Source: Rachicladosporium sp. CCFEE 5018
Lineage: Eukaryota > Ascomycota > Dothideomycetes > Cladosporiales > Cladosporiaceae
DNA: 64,000 nucleotides
Assembly (NCBI GenBank): GCA_002077045.2
Contig: KZ111154.1
Coordinates: 555,663-619,662, forward strand
Reading direction: 5' to 3'
Shown here: positions 9,917 through 20,168 of the stretch, one piece after another
Layout of the letters: each line of letters begins with the position of its first letter
Numbering within the stretch: the first letter of the stretch is position 1
Position numbers and translations under genes: made by a program
Notes under the pieces: model-generated
The model's database searches: none
Told to the model about the DNA's origin: nothing
Seen by the model: the letters and a program-made list of their open reading frames with translations, nothing else

Positions 9917-12364
9917 ATGGAGCCTGAGAGGGAGGTCGACGCCGCCGGCGGTCAGCCTGGGGCTGCGCCACCTCGAGATGCCGGCTTTCGAGAGTCGGTC
10001 CCACAAAGACCTCACGAACACAGTCGCGTCTCCTCAATGAGTGGCCAAGAGCAACAACAGCTCAATGGCCACACTTACCGCCAGCCAACGGACATGGAAA
10101 TTTCTGTGCTCACGCGCCTCGAGCAGCAGGTTGCGTTCAATTACAACATGATCCAAGGCCATCACCAGGAACTGACCCGCATGAGTGAGGTCGTCACACG
10201 ACTCCAGCACGATATGGGTGCTGTCATTCGACTGGCCGAGGAGATGCGCGCTGATGTGCAGAGAGGCCAGCTACGTCCGCTACCATCGGAGCCGAACCGG
10301 TATGATCCTCGAGATGTCGAGGTGTTGGCCGCGCAGATAGCTACTGTCACCACCCGAGTCAGTCAAGTTGATAATCTCGCTGTGCAACTTGATCTCATGA
10401 AGCATCGAATGCATCGCATGGAGCACGCGGACCGTGATGCTGGTCCTAGTACTCACCGCCCACCTACGGCACCTGGCCATGGCGACGCGACCCCACATGA
10501 GGGACCACACGGTCTACCTGGACAGCCTCAAGGCTTACCTTCTCTACGTGCGAGTGCAGTACTTTCGCCTGAACACACACGACATCCATCGTACATGCAA
10601 GCGCCACCACATCTCGACACGATGTCAGCAACGAGTCAGCAACCAAGTCGAGGGCCACCAGGTCAAGACCCACACGCGCAGCCGCCACAACACCACGGCA
10701 ACTTCAGGCCGGTCGAGGCTCCCGCTGCGCCATCTGGTTGGCGACCGGCAGAATCATTTGGCAACCTCGCCGTGCCACCTCCGCCAATGCCAGGCCAGCC
10801 TCTGCGTCCAAGTGCTCTTGATCCCGAGACGGCCTCAAGTGGCTGGGCCTCGATCAATCACACCCAGAACATCAAGCGTGCCTACGAAGACCGGCGCTCG
10901 CCGCATGACGGCTCTCACACCGATTCGCCCAAACGCCCGAAGCTCGCGCCGCTCAAGCCACGAAGCAGCTACGGTGACGAGACACCTCAGCATAGCTATC
11001 CTCACTCTGCCCAGCCAAGCGAATATACTTCCCAAGCTCGTCCTCGTCTCGGTTCCGGTGATGGACAGGCTCATCTTTTGCCCACCCCAGCTTCAGCTAA
11101 CAGCGCGATGCCATCTCATTCGTACCGCTTCATTACTTCCACCGGTCAGCCACCAGATCACCTGCAACAAGACCCGTGGCGCCATCAGGAGATCAAACAG
11201 GAACCAGTACCTACGTCCTCAGCTCGCCTTGCAGCCGATCCACCCGCCGCACCAGCCCGCGGTCGAGGCAGCAGAGGCGGCGGACGTGGCTCCCGCGGCG
11301 GACGAGGTGGCAAAGGAAGCCGCGGTGGTGTAGGTGCTAACAGCGCCTCTGCTACCCGTGCAGCTCCAACACCAGAGCAAGTCGAGCTAGCCGCCAACGT
11401 CCCACCAGAGTGGCGCGAGATGATACAATCCGGCACTCACACCTCACCTACTAACGGTGGCAAGCTTATCGCGCGCCATCCATTCTCACCTTCGGAAGCT
11501 GCTCGCGGCGTGCCGCTTGAGCTCGTCTCTCAGCCTCCGATGCCTGGTCTGCAATCGCAGCCTCTCTCAGCGATGGACATGGAGTCTCCGGCCACTCCCC
11601 TCGGAGGCTCAGCAGACGGAGGCGAAGGCAGCATTCACAGCGCCAGCAAGAAGTCCCGGAGTAAACCCATCCGCAACTCCGAAGGCGTGCTCATACGTAA
11701 AGACGGTCGTCCTGATATGCGCTCCGTCTCGTCTGCCAACAATCTCCGCAAAGTCCACGCGAAGAAAGAGGCTGAGCGTATCTCTGGCGTGCGAGGGTCG
11801 TCTGAAGAGGGTGAAGGCGAAGGGGATGTGGAAGAGGGGTATGAAAGTGGAGAGGAGATTGCTGAAAGTGAAAGGGAAAGACGCGTGGATGGTAGTGGTG
11901 TGGAGAAGAAGGCAGAAGAGGTTGAGAGCTATGATCCCGCTACGAGGGACAATCTGGAGAAGCACCGCGAGATGATGAGTATGATGTTCACGCATCCGCA
12001 GAGGAGTGCCGAGGCGTGGTTTCCAAGAGGTGGTGACGAGGCGGCCACCCTCGGCGCAGAGGCACACGAAGCCGCAGCTGATGACACCGAGGCCCACGTC
12101 GAGGAGGACAGAGAGATGGGAGAAGAGGGCGCGAATGTGTCTGTTGGCAGCGGAGAGAAGGCTGATGTTAGTGCAAGTGCCGGGGCTAGCGAGCTTACGC
12201 CACTCGAAAGTGCAGAGGAGACTGCAGTGCCGACCGGAGGTCCCAAACACGATATGCCGGACCACACTCGCGACGAGGAGATTGCGCTGATGGAAAGTGG
12301 GACGCATGAGAAGCCAACGGTGGAAGCTGACAGGGTCGAGGAGGGAATCATGCAGGATGTCTAG
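9917..12364 (+). CDS. RGG-box, coiled-coil nuclear-type protein
   Basis: A single exon of 815 residues. After a short Pro/Gly-rich start comes a predicted coiled coil of roughly 100 residues (from TDMEISVLTRLEQQVAFNYN). A long Pro/His/Ser/Gln-rich disordered region follows, then an Arg-Gly-Gly cluster (RGRGSRGGGRGSRGGRGG) of the kind that binds RNA. After that comes a conserved-looking segment NVPPEWREMIQSGTHTSPTN, a basic patch KKSRSKPIRNSEGVLIRKDG and a very acidic C-terminus. The start was placed at MEPEREVD; the ATG opening MSGQEQQQ is an alternative. The make-up suggests a nuclear RNA- or chromatin-associated role, but I know no characterised homologue. It converges with the REX1 gene, 180 bp apart. 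Copy 2 has a frameshift. Confidence 0.75.
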   Translation: MEPEREVDAAGGQPGAAPPRDAGFRESVPQRPHEHSRVSSMSGQEQQQLNGHTYRQPTDMEISVLTRLEQQVAFNYNMIQGHHQELTRMSEVVTRLQHDMGAVIRLAEEMRADVQRGQLRPLPSEPNRYDPRDVEVLAAQIATVTTRVSQVDNLAVQLDLMKHRMHRMEHADRDAGPSTHRPPTAPGHGDATPHEGPHGLPGQPQGLPSLRASAVLSPEHTRHPSYMQAPPHLDTMSATSQQPSRGPPGQDPHAQPPQHHGNFRPVEAPAAPSGWRPAESFGNLAVPPPPMPGQPLRPSALDPETASSGWASINHTQNIKRAYEDRRSPHDGSHTDSPKRPKLAPLKPRSSYGDETPQHSYPHSAQPSEYTSQARPRLGSGDGQAHLLPTPASANSAMPSHSYRFITSTGQPPDHLQQDPWRHQEIKQEPVPTSSARLAADPPAAPARGRGSRGGGRGSRGGRGGKGSRGGVGANSASATRAAPTPEQVELAANVPPEWREMIQSGTHTSPTNGGKLIARHPFSPSEAARGVPLELVSQPPMPGLQSQPLSAMDMESPATPLGGSADGGEGSIHSASKKSRSKPIRNSEGVLIRKDGRPDMRSVSSANNLRKVHAKKEAERISGVRGSSEEGEGEGDVEEGYESGEEIAESERERRVDGSGVEKKAEEVESYDPATRDNLEKHREMMSMMFTHPQRSAEAWFPRGGDEAATLGAEAHEAAADDTEAHVEEDREMGEEGANVSVGSGEKADVSASAGASELTPLESAEETAVPTGGPKHDMPDHTRDEEIALMESGTHEKPTVEADRVEEGIMQDV

Positions 12365-12544
12365 GCATTCATGAGAATCATCGCAGGACTAGTCGATGCG
12401 AAGCCTTTGCCGCTCCACTTGTCTGCTCCTATTCGCACATTCTTCCCGGTGAGCTACGCCTTCCACATCAAGTCACGCGCGTCTTTGTAACGAACTTCGT
12501 ACATCATCCTCTTCCAAGCCGACAAAGCCACCCTTCGTCCTCGC

Positions 12545-14761
12545 TCATTTGACCACCAAGAACCCCACTCCCCGTCTAGCCTCTGCAGCCGCTTCCCTCA
12601 GCTTCTGCTCCTCCACATCCGTCCATCTCACGCTCAACTCATCCCACTTCTTGACCTTATATTCCTCCTTGAACTGCTTCTGCAATTCCTGCATCTCCCT
12701 CAGCTCCCTCGGATCCCCAGATCCGGAGAAAACTATCAGCGCCGTGCAGGGTGGAAGGGAGTCGTGAAGCTGTTGGATCAGAGTGGTAGTCTGGGCGACG
12801 ACTGCGCCAAGAGAAGCGTGCGATGATGGTATCTCAGAGGGAGACCAGCCACAGAAGTATTCGAGCTCGCGGAGGCGGCCGAAAACGAAGTCCACGCCAT
12901 TGCGGATCGCTGTGTCAGGCGACTCCGGATCACCGGCTACTGCGCGCTCAATGCCAGCTATGACCTCTGCGTCGTTCGAGCAGGAGATTGCTAGTGCGGC
13001 GTGCTGGCCGAACCCGCGCGAGAGATCGCCATGATCTATGTAGGCTCCTGAACGGAACTCATCTGGGCCCATTGGGTTGGCTTTGTCTCTCTTCGGCCTC
13101 AAAGCACGGCCGAGCCGCTTGTAGAGGCTCTCGGCGGATGCTTCAGGTGTGCCCCAGAGCTTGCCTTTTTCGCATTTCTGTTTCACGAGATCGAGACAAG
13201 CTTTGGCGTCTTCGATGCTGTCGTGGCCGGTCTTGCCATGGCCAGCTTGGATCTCGCGCGAAAGGTACTTCTGTGACAGCCATTTTAGGGATGACTTCAG
13301 CGGTGGGCCGCGTGGGTGAGGGTATAGGAGTGATGTGTCGATTATGAAGGGGTGGGTGAGGCGGAGGGCGTTGAGATCGGCGTTCAGGCTGTGGCCTATG
13401 AGGATGGCGTAGGGCGTGAGGATCTCAAGCAGCTTGGCCTGGATGTCTGATAGGGTGGTTGTGACGCCAGAGAGGAGCTCAGGAGTGATGCCGGAGTAGG
13501 GCGTTAGGTAGTTCGTAATCGGATCCGAGGGTTTGACGAGCTCGTCGAGAACTGTGGTGCCGTCCCAATCTACTAAAGAGACGCGAGTGAGGCTGAACAC
13601 TTGTGGAGTCACGCCGACAGGGGACGTGATGCACATCTCGCAGTCCATAGCCAGAATGTGACGGCCGGCTGTTACTGCGCCGGCTTCTATGAGGTGCTCT
13701 GGAGGATTGCCGTCTGCGAGGGTCGCTAACTTGCGTGTGTCGACCCAGCCGTGATCTGTGGAGGTTTCGTGCTTCTCTCGTAGTGCACTGTGAGTGGCGG
13801 AAAGCTTCTCGTCGTCTGCGAAGTGAGCTGGGTGCACCACGTACCTCTCATCTAGCAGCTCGTCTGTCGTGGCAAAAAGCTCAGTCACGAGCGTACGCTG
13901 GTTCTTCCAGGTCTTGCTTTCGGCGGGTGGTTTGGGACCTTTCCAGTCCTTGTCTTCTTTGGCTTTGGGGATTGGTGCAATCAGAAGAGAGTGCATTGGC
14001 GAGTGCATCTTGGCGTACTTCTCGTCGCCGGGTGTCTTCACGGGCCAGATGTGCTCAAAGACATGACCGAGAGGCTGTAATGGGTCAGGTAAGCTATCGA
14101 GCGCCAACTTGGTCGGATAGTAGTCATCAGGCGAGACGTTCAGATTGCGGCGATTTTGTGGAGGCTGGGACGATAGACCTGCGTGCTTCATTGCGACGCC
14201 ATCTGCTGGTAGGTCTGTTGTCACACCTGACATGTCCTTCCCCAGCTGATCGCCATCGCCACCGCTGACAGGGAGGTGAAGGCCATTCGAGGAAGTTGAG
14301 TCCTCGCCGACCATCGCGTCTGCCTCTAGCTCAAGCGCTATCGAGCCATCAAACATGCCAGCTTCAAGACCCGGTACCATAAGCGCCACCACTCGCCTCA
14401 CATTCGCGTGGTGTCTAACAGAACACCATTGTGGCCCAGTGCCGTCGGCAAGCGTGTACAAGATCAAGTTTTGCAGGTCACTGATTTTGACGATACTCTG
14501 CAGTCTGGCCTGCGACGAATGGGTGATAGAGGGATAGTTGCCCTTCTCCTTAGTCGGCTCTTTCTTCAGTCTCTTTTGCCGTTTGGAGCCAGCGACCTCC
14601 CAGTCGCCGCCATCGTCTGCTTTGCTATTTTGTTCGACATCTTGGTCCATTGGGGACGACGACTCGGCTGGCGATTGCTGGGAGTCGCGGACTCGCGCAA
14701 GTGTCTGAGCCACGCCACTGTGCGTGCGCTCCTCCCTATGCTCTCTCTTGCGTTTCGCCAT
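12545..14761 (-). CDS. REX1: RNA exonuclease REX1 (Rnh70 family)
   Basis: An intronless 738-residue protein with a DEDDh 3'-5' exonuclease domain in its C-terminal half. ExoI is AMDCEM at 371-376, ExoII is GHSLNADLNAL at 457-467, and ExoIII is HDSIEDAKA at 514-522 with the His expected of DEDDh enzymes. The N-terminus has a basic, nuclear-localisation-like stretch (KRQKRLKKEPTK). Rex1/Rnh70 enzymes trim 3' ends of 5S rRNA, 5.8S rRNA and some tRNAs in the nucleus, and that is the likely role. The start is the ATG opening MAKRKREHREE. The frame runs on upstream but lacks conservation with copy 2 there. Confidence 0.9.
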   Translation of the reverse strand: MAKRKREHREERTHSGVAQTLARVRDSQQSPAESSSPMDQDVEQNSKADDGGDWEVAGSKRQKRLKKEPTKEKGNYPSITHSSQARLQSIVKISDLQNLILYTLADGTGPQWCSVRHHANVRRVVALMVPGLEAGMFDGSIALELEADAMVGEDSTSSNGLHLPVSGGDGDQLGKDMSGVTTDLPADGVAMKHAGLSSQPPQNRRNLNVSPDDYYPTKLALDSLPDPLQPLGHVFEHIWPVKTPGDEKYAKMHSPMHSLLIAPIPKAKEDKDWKGPKPPAESKTWKNQRTLVTELFATTDELLDERYVVHPAHFADDEKLSATHSALREKHETSTDHGWVDTRKLATLADGNPPEHLIEAGAVTAGRHILAMDCEMCITSPVGVTPQVFSLTRVSLVDWDGTTVLDELVKPSDPITNYLTPYSGITPELLSGVTTTLSDIQAKLLEILTPYAILIGHSLNADLNALRLTHPFIIDTSLLYPHPRGPPLKSSLKWLSQKYLSREIQAGHGKTGHDSIEDAKACLDLVKQKCEKGKLWGTPEASAESLYKRLGRALRPKRDKANPMGPDEFRSGAYIDHGDLSRGFGQHAALAISCSNDAEVIAGIERAVAGDPESPDTAIRNGVDFVFGRLRELEYFCGWSPSEIPSSHASLGAVVAQTTTLIQQLHDSLPPCTALIVFSGSGDPRELREMQELQKQFKEEYKVKKWDELSVRWTDVEEQKLREAAAEARRGVGFLVVK

Positions 14762-15305
14762 ATTATGTGCGTGTAGAGGGATTCTCTGCACAACGAGTAA
14801 ATCCTCAGAGCGCAGAACATGGAACCGATACGATTGGCTTGGTCTAGCCGACGCTAACGAACCTCGCCCACCCACCACCGCACATTCACCTTCCTTAAAT
14901 GAGCTCACGACCTTCTTCACGCCCCAGTGATCGTGTATCTCAATGCATGCGTCTCTCAATGACACTTTGTCGTCAATATCCGCTTGCGCATCTCATTATA
15001 TGTGCGACAGAGGCGCGTGGATGAGGCTGAGGAGAAGAGCACATGAGAAGCTCCGTAGTGGTTATTGGACCGAGCTCCATCGAAATATCGTCTGTCCGGT
15101 TTCATGGCACACGCGCCGCGGGTTGAGACTTTGGAAGTTTGGAACAGATGCGCAACAAGATAGTCATTATCGTCTACGTCTGCATCCTCGAAATCGTCAC
15201 TACGGAGCTGACATGCCTGGACACAAGCCTCTGTTGCTCTTCTGCCCCGGCCATCACTACCGGACTGCAATGCCACAATGGCCTGCCCTGCTCAGAAGCG
15301 GTCGT
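14762..15305. other. Intergenic, REX1 promoter side
   Basis: 544 bp between REX1 and the 3' end of the precursor gene, both on the minus strand. No gene recognised. This stretch differs between the copies by several indels. Confidence 0.4.
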
Positions 15306-16443
15306 CTACTCGGCTGGTGCTGGTACCGCCTCAGGCGCAGCCTCTGGCGCAGCCTCAGGCTCGGCCTCGCGAGGGTACGATCCGTAGCTGGACTCTAGAT
15401 CAGTACGATGCACGCCTGCTACATCCTCGATGGTCGAGGGATGACCTGCCTCCCATATTTGCCGTATGCGCCGTAATTGCCTGGACACGAAGATTCAGCA
15501 GTTGCACACCTGCACTACATGGCGTAACGCTGACCGTAGTTGCCTAAGTCAACCGTCAGTGTCCTATGGTCTTTATTGGTGTGCGATCACTCACCATAGT
15601 TGGCTCGCTTGGACTTGATAGCGGAGACGAGGTCCTCTAGAGCCGCCAGGTCGGCATCCGCCTCGGCCTCTGGATTCGGTGCAGCCTCACGGACGGCGTT
15701 CTTGGGATAGTTGCGGTCTGTCCCGCAGGCTATCAGCATCCAGGCCTGGAATGCCCCACGTAGAGGATCCATCGGCATCCAGCTTACATGTCCCGTATTT
15801 CCCATCTGTCCTTTCGTCAGCATTATGCGTCTAGTCGAGCGAATAGAGTGAGCATCGCAACGAGTCTCTTACAATTTCCATACTGTTCACATCACGCGAT
15901 CCATTAGCGATGCTCCATGCCTGCTGCAATTAGGGCCTTACATTTCCGTACTACACGGTGCATGGTCAACTGGTGCACAAACAGCATCGCGAGGGAGTGC
16001 TGGACTTACATTGCCGTAGCCTGGTGCTGGAGCAGCCGCTGCCTCTCGGGTGGCTAGCTTCGGGTAGGTGCCATCTGCCGGTGGACACTCAGCATCGCTG
16101 CATGTAAGAACGACAGTCTGGACCACTCACAGCTGCCGTATTTTCCGTCTATTCGCCACAATTTAGTCTCGGTTCTCGAGTCGCTGGTCCCGCCAGGATG
16201 TACTCACATTTGCCATACTGTTGCGATCCGATCTCACGTCAGATGGCCTGTATTTCCTGGACCTCGATGAATGGTGCGGACTCACGTTGCCATACTGGGC
16301 CGAACGTCAGTTCCCCGCTAGTCAGGAGAGCGGGTCAAGTGTCCACATACATTTCCATAGCCCTGTGGCTCGGCTGCTGGGACTGGAGACGCAAGTGCGC
16401 CAATGCCAAGGGCGAGAGCGATGACCGAGAAGCTAGCCTTCAT
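15306..16443 (-). CDS. Tyr/Gly-repeat secreted RiPP precursor, microexon gene
   Basis: Twelve exons in transcription order: 16351-16443, 16286-16294, 16208-16217, 16131-16148, 16010-16074, 15942-15950, 15873-15882, 15788-15805, 15595-15717, 15535-15543, 15450-15480, 15306-15387. They total 477 nt and join in frame to 158 residues ending at TAG. Residues 1-18 form a signal peptide (MKASFSVIALALGIGALA). Three 21-residue tracts (28-48, 62-82, 117-137) carry Tyr at every third position as YGN/YGK/YGS/YGT triplets and end in YP. The first two are followed by K-x-A-x-R-E-A, the third directly by R-E-A. A Kex2-type KR lies at 114-115. Spacers are X-Ala/X-Pro dipeptides. With a UstYa gene alongside, a dikaritin-like precursor is the best reading. 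Ten introns are GT-AG and the last uses a GC donor. A cross-linked cell-wall protein is the main alternative. Confidence 0.8.
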
Positions 16444-17832
16444 TGTAGCGTTGCGTGGAATCTCGATGGGATGACTAAGACTGACTATGACAGAGACAAT
16501 GAGCGAACAGTATGGCCTACACAGGACTGCTGTCTGACTATGTACTTCCTGTGCACTGCTCTAGACCCGCGGAGTAAGACGAAGAGCTAGCGTGATGTGT
16601 CGGCACTGCTCGTAAGCTTGCTCAATGCATACACGGCTCGCCGCGCTATCGATCACGCTATCGGTCGCACTCTACGACGGCGGAGTCAGCCCTGCACACC
16701 AAGTCTCAAAGGAACATCCCTACCGGATAGCTACTGTGCCCCTTGAGTGGTCACACATCGGCCAGATCGAGCAGGACTAGGCCGTACTGAATCAGTACAC
16801 TATGGTGGCGCCGGATCACGTGGCCCTTCCCTGCATCACCGGGAATCCAGGTGCTCGGACAATTGCATGCTTGACGGCAATCAGACTACCCAAGGACTTT
16901 TCAGCCGAGAGCAAGCATTGCTTTGTGTAATATTTCGCGGTGACTGGAAGCATGGTGTAAGCGTGGCTTGCTCTTGCGAGAGTCGGTGGCTTGCTGATGA
17001 AGTAGGTTCAGTGTTACACCGCCCAGCAACTTCGCCTTGTGTCTGATCTCGCAGTCATTCACTCGCATGGCCGATTATGATGACCATATGCCTGCGAGTG
17101 CCGACCCGCTTTGCTTTCTTTCGCGACACAAACCTAGCCATCTCGTACGTACGCTCGCGAGCAACATATGACCTGAGGCCAAGGCTTGCCTGTTCTGGCT
17201 GACTCTACCCCGCAAAATCGCATTGCCAAGCGATGAGGTGACAGCAGTCAGCTCGCCTTATTTGCACTACATCTGCAGGTCCCCTGCTACAGCAACCTCG
17301 TGTACGCCCGATCGAGTCGTGGTAGCTGTCGTATGACCCTCTGACACTGTTGAAGCGCGCAGCTAGCAATATAGCTGCACGCCGCTAGTGGTACGAGATC
17401 TTCGGTCAGCTGAACGCGAAAGCTAGACTCATCGAGACCACAGATGGCGGCATTGCTCTTGAAGGGCATATGCAAGCGAGCAGAACACTGTCAAGTAGGA
17501 GAAGAATAGCTGCTGCAAAGTATGTGGACTTCGGCTCGATCCATTGGCGTACAGGATCTCCACAGTCCGCACCTTTCTTGTCAGTTTTCCATTGATGCAT
17601 TGGTCGAGGACTATCAACTCCTCTGGCTGTCTGAGCGTTCTCAAACACCTACCGCGATATCCATAGTAATCCCAAATTGGGATATCAGCCTGCTTAGAGC
17701 GTTCAGTCCACATTCTCGTCGCTTGCTACAACGCATAAACATCGCGTCTCACAATATTTGCAGTAGTAAACTTCCCTACTTTGGCGCCACGAACAGGAGC
17801 AATACCGAAGACCACCGAGATCTGGAGAGGCC
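16444..17832. promoter_or_regulatory. Divergent promoter region of precursor and UstYa gene
   Basis: This 1.39-kb stretch separates the divergently transcribed precursor and oxidase genes, so it should carry both promoters. No coding frame is convincing. Two adjacent palindromes, CGTACGTACG (17144-17153) and CTCGCGAG (17154-17161), are kept unchanged in copy 2 (58644-58661) although nearby bases differ. They are candidate transcription-factor sites; no factor can be named. Confidence 0.45.
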
Positions 17833-18912
17833 ATGCAATCCAGTTTGAAAAGGGTCAAAGCGATCTTCTCGATACCACTACCTCGGGAGTCAAGATCGTT
17901 GTATGACCCACTGAACGCGGGCGACTCCTCGGATTCGTTCGACCAGGCATCGGAGAAATTATCGAACGGACGTTCGGTAGAGGAGCTCAGCACAGGGTGC
18001 CATTGTCAGCAGCGAAGGCAATCCTGGACAACTGCACAGACGTTGCTATGGGCTGGTGCGACACTTAGTACTGTCGCGGTCTTGACTGCAGTGATCGCAC
18101 TTACAACACAGCCGTCGTGCATAAGCCAAGTAGCGCAGCCGTCGCCCTTGCTGCATGACTTGGAGATTAAGTATCACGACCAGCTATACAATGGATCCTT
18201 CCTCAAAGAGAACGTGTATCGGGGACCTGCTGGGCCGAAGACGGATGCAGCGTGGGAGGCGTTGGGAGTAAACTGTACGGTGCCTGACGTTACAAGGCCC
18301 CGCAGAGACTGATATGGACTGTAGATCGAGCAGCAGTGGTACCCGAGGCTCAGGCCGAAGCAGCTGGTATGAGTCGAGACAAAGTCCGGATCAGCGCTGA
18401 GTTCGGAGGCGGCTACCCAGCGAATGTGGAAGGACTGCATCATTTGCACTGCCTAGTACGCTGCTGATGCGTTCTCACAAGAGAGGTGTGAAGTGCTGAT
18501 TTCCTTCGCAGAATCTCCTCCGCCAATCTCTATACTACAACTTCGAGCACTACCAAGCCCTCGGCAAAGGCGCCTTCAAGAACCAACCTCACATCGTGCA
18601 GAAGCACGTCAGTACGTCTTCTTACTACCCATTCGTCTCCTCACTACTAATACACTCCAAGCGCATTGCCTCGACATCGTCCGCCAACAGCTTATGTGCA
18701 CCGTCGATATCGGTCTGCTCGGCCAAGTCTGGTACCAGCCGCCCGACAAGCAGTATCCGGAGGCTTTCGTAGACTTCAATACGAAGCATATATGCCGGAA
18801 CTTCGATGAGGTGCGGGAGTGGGCGAGAGTCAGGCAGGTGCCCGAGGAGCCGCCACGGGATTATCTGGCGCCGCCGGAGGAAGGGCAGCGAATCTGGAGC
18901 GAGATTCCATAG
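17833..18912 (+). CDS. UstYa-family (DUF3328) oxidase
   Basis: Four exons (17833-18274, 18325-18455, 18512-18611, 18662-18912) join in frame to 307 residues. A single membrane segment lies at about 70-92 after a cytosolic N-terminus, as in UstYa proteins, which sit in the secretory membrane with the catalytic part in the lumen. Both family hallmark HxxHC motifs are present: HHLHC at 186-190, preceded by GGGYPANVEGL, and HVTHC at 223-227, followed by LDIVRQQLMC. UstYa-type enzymes carry out oxidative cyclisation of Tyr-containing core peptides in ustiloxin, asperipin and related pathways. Its position head-to-head with a Tyr-rich secreted precursor supports a shared pathway. Copy 2 has identical exon lengths. 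Confidence 0.9.
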
Positions 18913-18990
18913 GTATAGGCAAAGGGCGACATCCAACTTCTACGTCACTGTTTTGGTGAAAATCGCCTTCGTTCTGGCTCGCGTAGCCGG

Positions 18991-20168
18991 CTACAGCCAA
19001 TACCCCTCCTCACAACGATACAACTCTGGGCTCAGCCATGGACTCATCCCCACGCACATCAAGAACAAGCCAAATTCCCTGATGGAAGATGCGAAGCACG
19101 CATCTTCCATTCCTTCGCGTCTTTCCCCAGAACCTCGCACCGCGCTGGAATGGTAGAGTTTGAAAAGGAGCCGTAGAGCCTCGATTTCGTAGCCCAGTGT
19201 GATCACTTCGTTGAACAGTGGGGCGGTGTGAAACAGCCTTGCGACGATGCACAGGATGGAGTGAAGCAATAGGGTAAATGCGGCGCAGACGAGATTGTGG
19301 AGGATGTCGATCATGGCTGCTGGGGTGGTGGATGTGGTGGCAGCCACCAGTACTGAGCTAGTGGTGTGCTGAGCCGACCTGGAGAGATGAAGCTGGGACC
19401 GTGTAGATCGAAGCGACAGCGGTATGAACATGTGCGACTTACGTGAGATACGTTGTCACATCTCTCCACTAGGTAGCGACTAAGCATTGTACTGCTGGTC
19501 AGCGCGAATGACCTCCGCTTCTTCAATCCCTTCGGCGTCGCACAGCCGACTCTCAAGCACTCTTTCGACACATCCACCAGCCATTCCCTCAGCCTTCATT
19601 TGCCACTGCCTTCGCACCCAACGTATAACAGAGGCAGTCGCATCATCCCACCGCGACATCACCGACACACCACCTTGCCATCCAAGCTACCAGTACCCTC
19701 ATCATCTGCCAACAGCCACCGACGAGAAAATGCCAACACGACATCTCATAGAAGCGCAAAGTCCTCTCAAGAGCGTCCCTGATCGCCCAAATCTGGTAGG
19801 ACCGATATAGAAGCGCCAGATTTATCGCGATCTAGCCCGTCACGTTTATACAGTCCCAAATCGGTGCACCAGGCATGCCGGCGGGCCCGGGAAAAAAAGG
19901 CGATGTGGCTGATCAGTGTGAGGGTAATCTTGATGATGTTATCGATGAGTATGAACCAGCTTGTGTGGTATAGCGTGTCGTGGCATTCATCGATTTCACG
20001 TTTGTAGGTGTCTAGATCGGAGGTGATGGCGAGGTCTTCGCGAGCAATGTCTTGATGTCTTCCAACACTTGTTGCGTAGAACGAAAGGCGGGTCGAGAGA
20101 GTGCACCGGTATTGGTGTTCTTCAGTGAAAAGCAAATCGCATGCAATTTGGTAGGCGACGATTGCCAT
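18991..20168 (-). pseudogene. Decayed multi-pass membrane protein gene
   Basis: Read against copy 2 (60548-61688), this region encodes a hydrophobic protein of unknown family. It has an N-terminal segment with SWFILIDNIIKITLTL, a central multi-pass part, and a C-terminal exon starting MIDILHNLVCAAFTLLLHS after an intron with donor GTAAGT. Here the frame breaks after TLISHIAFF at a run of seven T (a run of A at about 19893 on the plus strand). The central part then needs further frame changes and meets a stop. I cannot find an intron that repairs it. Its neighbours are the UstYa gene and DPAP B, so it may once have been part of the same locus, for example as a transporter or accessory membrane protein, but that is a guess. 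Confidence 0.5.

Noticed and set aside
15938..16126. Minus-strand ORF reading straight through exons and introns of the precursor gene
   Set aside because: It covers only part of the repeat unit and reads intron sequence; the 12-exon model gives a full-length frame with conserved boundaries.
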